Positions 41,462 through 45,920 of a DNA stretch of 45,920 nucleotides are shown here, in pieces (position 1 is the stretch's first letter; each line of letters starts with the position of its first letter). Source of the DNA: Nitrospira lenta (GTDB lineage Bacteria; Nitrospirota; Nitrospiria; Nitrospirales; Nitrospiraceae); NCBI GenBank assembly GCA_945906715.1, contig CAMDRK010000001.1, forward strand, positions 1 to 45,920. The letters are read 5' to 3'. The notes under the pieces were generated by a model. It saw nothing but the letters and a program-made list of their open reading frames with translations, did not search any database and was not told the origin of the DNA. Made by a program: the position numbers and the translations under genes.

Positions 41462-42265
41462 CTATCGAAGACTCAGTACATCCATCATGTCGTACAGACC
41501 TGGCTGCTGCCGGACCACCCACCGAGCAGCACGTAGAGCGCCTCCTGCGAAGGTATCTCGGCTACTCGCTCGATGCGTCACTTCGATACGTTCACCCATT
41601 CCACCAAAGAGAATCGTGTGGTCGCCGACAATGTCGCCTGCACGAATGGTTTGAATCCCGATTTCGCCTTTCTTCCGTTCCCCGACAAGACCTTTTCTGG
41701 CGTAGACGCCGACCTGATCCAGATCGCGGTTCACGGCATGCGCCAAGACTTCCGCAATCTTGAGCGCCGTCCCGCTCGGCGCATCCTTTTTCAGACGATG
41801 ATGGGCTTCAATCACTTCAATGTCGTATTCGTCCCCTAACGTCTTCGCCATCTCACTAATGATCTTATAGATCAGATTGACGCCCACGCTCATGTTGGGG
41901 GACAACACACAGGGAACTTGGCGGGCAAGCGATTTCAGCTCTTCAAGCTGAGGAACGGAAAATCCTGTCGTACCGATCACCATCGCTCTTTTGTGCTGCG
42001 CCACCGTACGTAGATGATGCAAGGTCGCTTCAGGGGAGGAAAAATCGACGACCACTTCTCCTCTATCAAGGAGCCCCGCGAGATCGTCGGTAATCGGGAG
42101 GCTCGCACGGCCACAACCAGCCGTCTCTCCGGCATCATCACCCACAGCGTGATGGCCCTTTCCTTCGACCGCACCGGCCAACGTCAGGGTGGTCGAATCT
42201 TTGATAAGAGCGACCAGCCGACAGCCCATGCGACCGGCTGCCCCTGCAACAATAACGTTAATCAT
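41462..42265 (-). CDS. dapB: 4-hydroxy-tetrahydrodipicolinate reductase
   Basis: Reduces the dapA product to tetrahydrodipicolinate, the branch point of lysine and cell-wall diaminopimelate synthesis. N-terminal NAD(P)-binding motif is VIVAGAAGRMG. The family signature EAHHRLKKDAPSGTALK is present with its catalytic histidine. A 267-residue protein, complete. A MITE-like repeat (42286-42412) separates it from dapA upstream. Confidence 0.95.
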   Translation of the reverse strand: MINVIVAGAAGRMGCRLVALIKDSTTLTLAGAVEGKGHHAVGDDAGETAGCGRASLPITDDLAGLLDRGEVVVDFSSPEATLHHLRTVAQHKRAMVIGTTGFSVPQLEELKSLARQVPCVLSPNMSVGVNLIYKIISEMAKTLGDEYDIEVIEAHHRLKKDAPSGTALKIAEVLAHAVNRDLDQVGVYARKGLVGERKKGEIGIQTIRAGDIVGDHTILFGGMGERIEVTHRASSRDTFAGGALRAARWVVRQQPGLYDMMDVLSLR

Positions 42266-42285
42266 CCGAACACTTACCCCTTACG

Positions 42286-42412
42286 CTAGCAGGATGCTGA
42301 AAAAGTCCGCCAGCATCGTTCTCGCATCGCTCAGAGGCTCAACGTACCGAAGCGTACGCCTCGCCTCTTCGCTCGCTGCGGCCTTGCTGGACGGCCATTT
42401 TGAGCATCCTGC
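42286..42412 (+). repeat. MITE-like 125-bp element, copy B5
   Basis: Best-preserved copy: begins CTAGCAGGATGCTGAAAAAG and ends TTTTGAGCATCCTGC. The two outer ~27 bp are inverted repeats. It sits between dapA and dapB inside the otherwise compact operon, pointing opposite to the genes, with its right edge on the dapA side. Confidence 0.92.
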
Positions 42413-42487
42413 GACTATCTTGACCTCAGCGCCATCGGTAAGATGCCATTGGCGGTTTATGTATAAATCGAATTTCCCCGCAGCCTG

Positions 42488-43360
42488 CTAGATGAGGCCT
42501 GCATCCTTTAAGACCCGCGTCAGTTGATCCTTTGTCTCGGCCGCCATGGCGCAAAGCGGCAGCCGCAGCTCCGGATCGATTTTGCCCATCATGCCCAGCG
42601 CAGTTTTCACCGGAATCGGGTTAGTCTCATAAAAGAGCGCGGAGAAGAGCGGCGATAGTGCGAAATGAATCCGGCGCGCTTCGTCGATGCGTCCGCTCAA
42701 GAAGGCCTTAACCAATTGCGCCATCTCGGATGGGACAACGTTCGATGTCACGCTAATGACCCCTTTCCCTCCGACTGCCATCATGGGCAACGTCAGGGCA
42801 TCATCTCCGGCAAGAACGATCATCCGGTCGCCACACGTCTGCGCGATCTCAGAGGCCTGCTGGACTGACCCGCTCCCCTCTTTGATCCCGACAATGCTCT
42901 GCAATCCACAGAGTCTCGCGACTGTGGATGGCAGCATGTTCACACCGGTCCTTCCGGGTATGTTATACAGAACTTGCGGAAGATCCACGGATTCCGCAAT
43001 CGCCTTATAGTGCCGGTACAACCCCTCTTGCGTCGGCTTGTTGTAATAGGGCGTAATGATCAGTGCCCCGTCGGCCCCTGCCTGCTTGGCATGCTTCGTG
43101 AGGGACACCGCTTCTTCCGTACTGTTGGAGCCGGTCCCGGCAATCACGGGAACGCGGCGATTGACCACTTCGACGGTCAATTCAACTACGCGATGGTGTT
43201 CCTGATGCGAGAGGGTGGCGGACTCTCCGGTGGTGCCACAGGGCACAATTCCGTTCGTCCCGTTGGCAATTTGCCATTCTATAAGGTCGCCGAAGGCCCG
43301 CTCGTCAACCTTGCCATTCCTGAACGGGGTCACTATGGCAATCAATGCGCCGGTAAACAT
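42488..43360 (-). CDS. dapA: 4-hydroxy-tetrahydrodipicolinate synthase
   Basis: Condenses pyruvate with aspartate semialdehyde, the first committed step of lysine synthesis. 290 residues from ATG 43360 (GGAGG seven bases upstream). Family motifs: VPCGTTGESATLSHQEH, NSTEEAVSLTKHAKQAGADG (parts), YYNKPTQEGLYRHYKAI, YNIPGRTGVNM and the Schiff-base lysine in GIKEGSG. Followed downstream by the dapB gene after a repeat insertion; preceded by lysA. The stop TAG begins CAGGCTGC, another edge motif of the repeats. Confidence 0.96.
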   Translation of the reverse strand: MFTGALIAIVTPFRNGKVDERAFGDLIEWQIANGTNGIVPCGTTGESATLSHQEHHRVVELTVEVVNRRVPVIAGTGSNSTEEAVSLTKHAKQAGADGALIITPYYNKPTQEGLYRHYKAIAESVDLPQVLYNIPGRTGVNMLPSTVARLCGLQSIVGIKEGSGSVQQASEIAQTCGDRMIVLAGDDALTLPMMAVGGKGVISVTSNVVPSEMAQLVKAFLSGRIDEARRIHFALSPLFSALFYETNPIPVKTALGMMGKIDPELRLPLCAMAAETKDQLTRVLKDAGLI

Positions 43361-43389
43361 GTTCACCCCTCCGCCGCGGAATCCATTCC

Positions 43390-44652
43390 TCAATTAAGGA
43401 ATGCCGGAATCGTTTCGCCCTTTATCAAGTCCTCGTACGTCTCTCTGGCCTTGATGACGTGGATCTCCCCATCCTTGATCAAGACTTCCGGCACCCGAGG
43501 CCGTGAATTATAATTCGAGGCCATCACAAATCCATAGGCCCCTGCGCTCATCACCGCCAGCATGTCCCCAGGATTGACCTCCGGCAACGACCGGTCTTTC
43601 GCCAGAAAATCTCCGGACTCGCAGACCGGACCGACCACATCCACGTGATGCTTGGGCCGCTGTAACACCGCCTCTGACAAGGGGCGAATCTCGTGATAGG
43701 CCCCGTAGAGGCTCGGCCGGATCAGGTCATTCATCGCTGCATCGACGATGATGAACCGCTTTGCTTCGCCGTCTTTCCGATATAACACCTTCGTTACGAG
43801 AATACCTGCGTTGCCCACGATGACACGACCAGGCTCCATGATCAGGGTGATATTCAAATCCTTCAGCAGTGGCGACACGGCATCTGCAAGATCCTGCGGC
43901 AACGGCGGCGTTTCGTCCGAGTAGGTAATACCAAGGCCGCCGCCGATATTGACATAGCGGATGTTGATGCCCTGCGACTTCAAAGCTCCAACCAGCTTCA
44001 CCACCTTCTTCACGGCCTCGACGAACGGCGTGACTTCGGTCAACTGTGACCCGATATGCTTGTGAACCCCGACGACATCGATGTTGGCGAGCGAGGAAGC
44101 CAGGGCGAACTCTTCGAGCGCCCGGTCGGCGGCAATCCCAAACTTGCTCTTTTTGAGACCGGTCGAAATGTAGGGGTGCGTTTTCGGATCGATGTCAGGA
44201 TTGATGCGGAGGGCGACTCTCGCCTTGGTTCCGACGGAAGCCGCCACTTCATTCAGCGCCTGCAGCTCGGCCGAGGACTCGACGTTGAACATGAGGACGT
44301 CGGCCTTCAGGGCCTCGCGAATCTCCTCCGCGCTCTTGCCGACGCCCGCAAAAACGATCTTTGAGGGAAGGACGCCCGCCTTGAGCGCCCGAAAGAGTTC
44401 TCCCCCTGACACAATATCCACCCCGCTCCCCTCCTTGGCCATAAGGCGGAGGATCGCGATATTGGAATTGGCCTTCATGGCGAAGGCAATCACATGGGGA
44501 ATACTTTTGAAGGCCCCGTCATAGGCCCGGTAATGACGAACGAGGGTCGTGTAGCTGTAGACGTAACACGGCGTGCCGACCTCCTTGGCGATCCGGCTAA
44601 CCGGCACCTGCTCGCAATAGAGTTCACCGTGTCGATACTCAAAATTATGCAT
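43390..44652 (-). CDS. lysA: Diaminopimelate decarboxylase
   Basis: Last step of lysine synthesis: decarboxylates meso-diaminopimelate. 420 residues. PLP lysine in HVIAFAMKANSN. Other family motifs: RINPDIDPKTHPYISTGLKKSKFGI (parts), VHKHIGSQL, GGGLGITYS, and VGPVCESGDFLAKDR. ATG 44652 overlaps the radical SAM gene's stop by eight bases; the ORF to 44721 is not used. dapA follows 29 bases downstream of the stop. Together with dapB and dapL it defines the pathway. Confidence 0.95.
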   Translation of the reverse strand: MHNFEYRHGELYCEQVPVSRIAKEVGTPCYVYSYTTLVRHYRAYDGAFKSIPHVIAFAMKANSNIAILRLMAKEGSGVDIVSGGELFRALKAGVLPSKIVFAGVGKSAEEIREALKADVLMFNVESSAELQALNEVAASVGTKARVALRINPDIDPKTHPYISTGLKKSKFGIAADRALEEFALASSLANIDVVGVHKHIGSQLTEVTPFVEAVKKVVKLVGALKSQGINIRYVNIGGGLGITYSDETPPLPQDLADAVSPLLKDLNITLIMEPGRVIVGNAGILVTKVLYRKDGEAKRFIIVDAAMNDLIRPSLYGAYHEIRPLSEAVLQRPKHHVDVVGPVCESGDFLAKDRSLPEVNPGDMLAVMSAGAYGFVMASNYNSRPRVPEVLIKDGEIHVIKARETYEDLIKGETIPAFLN

Positions 44653-45920
44653 CCTGCAAATCTTCGTTGAGATGCTCGATACCTGCAAGCGGGAAGCCTT
44701 GCAATGAGGCTTCGAACGCATCCTTGAATTTACGATAGCGAACCTTCACATTCGGAATGGCTATCTTCATCGCGTCTGAGGCCACCAACGCTTTGAGGGC
44801 GTCTGGCGTCGCCAGCTTGAGGTGCTCGAAGTTGACGATGATGTCCATGCTTGCCTGATTGGCCGCTTCCTTGATTCGCTTGATCAATTCCAAGGCATTC
44901 AGGCGATCGAGCGTGCCCTCAAGATCTACAAACAACGCGGCAAACTTGTCATGCCGCTTGGCCTTGATGTGGAAAATCAACTGTTGCGCCGAGAGCGCGT
45001 TCGGATCTAATGCCTGCTTCAGTGCATGCAACGCGCTAGGAATTAATTTCTCCTTGTCCAACACCGGGAGCTTCGCTTGGAGATTCTTCAACACCCCCGC
45101 GAGCGGCGATAGGGACGCTTTGGGACAGGTTCGCTTGACCAATTTCCGGAACTCCCGATTCATCTCCAATCGCGGAATGAGCCGTTGACTCGTGCCCGAC
45201 AACCGTTTCCAGATTGAAGGGATCGAATAGAATTCATGATTGGCCCAGTGGAAGCCATCTTGTAGTTGCTCAACCGTCATACGGCTAGGCTGGTACACCA
45301 CATGCTTGCCATCGTACTTCGCCCAGTCCCTATCGAAGATACGACCGGCCTTTTCATAGCGGTCGTACAGCGTCGTACCGGGAAGGGGCGTCAGCACGTT
45401 GAAGTACGCCAATTCCACCTGGTTCTTCGTCAAGAAGTCGACGGCCCGTTCGAACACGGTCACATCGTCGCTGTCGAATCCGAACACGATCCCAGGATTC
45501 ACCATAATGCCGTAATCGTGGAACATCTTGATTTCATCGGAGAACTTCTTGACTCGGTTAAACGGCTTGTTCGTTTCATCCAACGCGTCTTCATCGAGCG
45601 ATTCCATCCCGACGAAGACCGACACGCAACCGCTCTCAGCCGCAAGCTTGACCATCTCCTCGTCGTCAGCGAGGAACATCGTGGACTGGCAACCCCATTT
45701 AATCTTGAGCGGCTTCAGCGCGGCCCAGAGCTCACGGCAATAGGTACGGTTGCTGTTGTGCAAGTCATCGACAAACGCGACAATGCTGCCGTCCTCGATT
45801 CCTACACGAATTCGAAGCGCGGTAACGAAGGCGGTCCACATCGGCTCGTCTCGCAAACGCTCGACCAATTCGCTGCGAATCCATCGCTGAACATTGCGAA
45901 GTTCCGTGATCACTTCCGGC
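44645..45920 (-). CDS. Radical SAM protein with C-terminal STAS-like domain, 5'-truncated by window edge
   Basis: The frame is open to the window end, so the N-terminus (including the CxxxCxxC cluster motif and probably a B12-binding domain) is missing. The visible part has radical SAM barrel elements: FVDDLHNSNRTYCRELW, VSVFVGMESLDEDALDETNK (parts), MVNPGIVFGFDSDD and FNVLTPLPGTTLYDR. The C-terminal ~90 residues (LFVDLEGTLDRLNALELIKR, MDIIVNFEHLKLATPDAL) look like a STAS domain, a fold associated with regulation or nucleotide binding. It overlaps lysA by eight bases. Substrate unknown. Confidence 0.75.
   Translation of the reverse strand, partial: PEVITELRNVQRWIRSELVERLRDEPMWTAFVTALRIRVGIEDGSIVAFVDDLHNSNRTYCRELWAALKPLKIKWGCQSTMFLADDEEMVKLAAESGCVSVFVGMESLDEDALDETNKPFNRVKKFSDEIKMFHDYGIMVNPGIVFGFDSDDVTVFERAVDFLTKNQVELAYFNVLTPLPGTTLYDRYEKAGRIFDRDWAKYDGKHVVYQPSRMTVEQLQDGFHWANHEFYSIPSIWKRLSGTSQRLIPRLEMNREFRKLVKRTCPKASLSPLAGVLKNLQAKLPVLDKEKLIPSALHALKQALDPNALSAQQLIFHIKAKRHDKFAALFVDLEGTLDRLNALELIKRIKEAANQASMDIIVNFEHLKLATPDALKALVASDAMKIAIPNVKVRYRKFKDAFEASLQGFPLAGIEHLNEDLQDA

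Overview
The window looks like a chromosomal segment of a Nitrospira-type bacterium (phylum Nitrospirota). That is my reading of the overall gene set, the moderately GC-rich coding sequence, the LL-diaminopimelate aminotransferase lysine route, and several families of intergenic palindromes of a kind I associate with Nitrospira genomes. No rRNA or other taxonomic marker is present, so I hold this at about 0.7. Most of the sequence is ordinary housekeeping and small-operon content. One accessory stretch lies at about 9.0-14.0 kb.

Layout. 1-5.3 kb: the 3'-truncated gpsA, a small zinc-ribbon membrane protein, one intact IS630-family element, then an arginine dihydrolase-like gene next to a LOR/SDH (ornithine cyclodeaminase-type) gene. 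These two are the separate halves of the cyanobacterial ArgZ/AgrE arginine-to-proline enzyme. 5.4-9.0 kb: truD, an unknown exported protein coupled to a metallophosphoesterase, and a HEAT-repeat membrane protein. 9.0-14.0 kb: accessory region with an unknown 92-aa gene, a MazG-like gene coupled to an HNH endonuclease with a PUA/EVE-like front end, a frameshifted ORF6N gene, a MntA/HepT toxin-antitoxin pair, and a tandem array of long palindromic repeats. 14.0-18.7 kb: a MarR regulator with a metallo-beta-lactamase-fold protein, then a tightly coupled Lon-domain / ABC ATPase / ABC permease / SirB1-type operon. 18.8-27.7 kb: secreted CrtC/AttH-like protein, VapBC-like (AbrB + PIN) pair, EcsC-family protein, lipoproteins, a PmtA/UbiE-like methyltransferase with a clear sigma70 promoter, and a class I glutamine amidotransferase. 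27.8-30.6 kb: dapL, folK, panC. 30.7-39.2 kb: PilZ, MazG-like, rmuC, a dikinase with rifampicin-phosphotransferase-like domain order next to glycerate 2-kinase, a lytic transglycosylase and a family 5 uracil-DNA glycosylase. 39.3-45.9 kb: transaldolase-like gene, small proteins, then radical SAM (partial) - lysA - dapA - dapB in one direction.

Functional links. dapA, dapB, dapL and lysA together give lysine and meso-diaminopimelate synthesis by the aminotransferase route. Glycerate 2-kinase and the dikinase are 14 nt apart and could feed or use the 2-phosphoglycerate/PEP pool. The arginine dihydrolase and LOR/SDH pair would degrade arginine to ornithine, proline, ammonia and CO2.

The most unusual feature is the intergenic DNA. 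Three kinds of palindromic repeat fill most gaps. (A) 'Word-tandem palindromes': each arm is a short word (about 6-10 nt) repeated several times, and the other arm repeats its complement. The word differs from place to place, but the hairpin architecture is the same at twelve or more loci. (B) A ~125-bp MITE-like element with ~27-bp terminal inverted repeats, in five copies. (C) A ~100-bp palindrome with a conserved core and stem arms that differ between copies but remain complementary. The A and B elements often reach into 3' ends of genes and supply their last codons or stop codon, and an 8-mer, CTAGCAGG, recurs at their edges.
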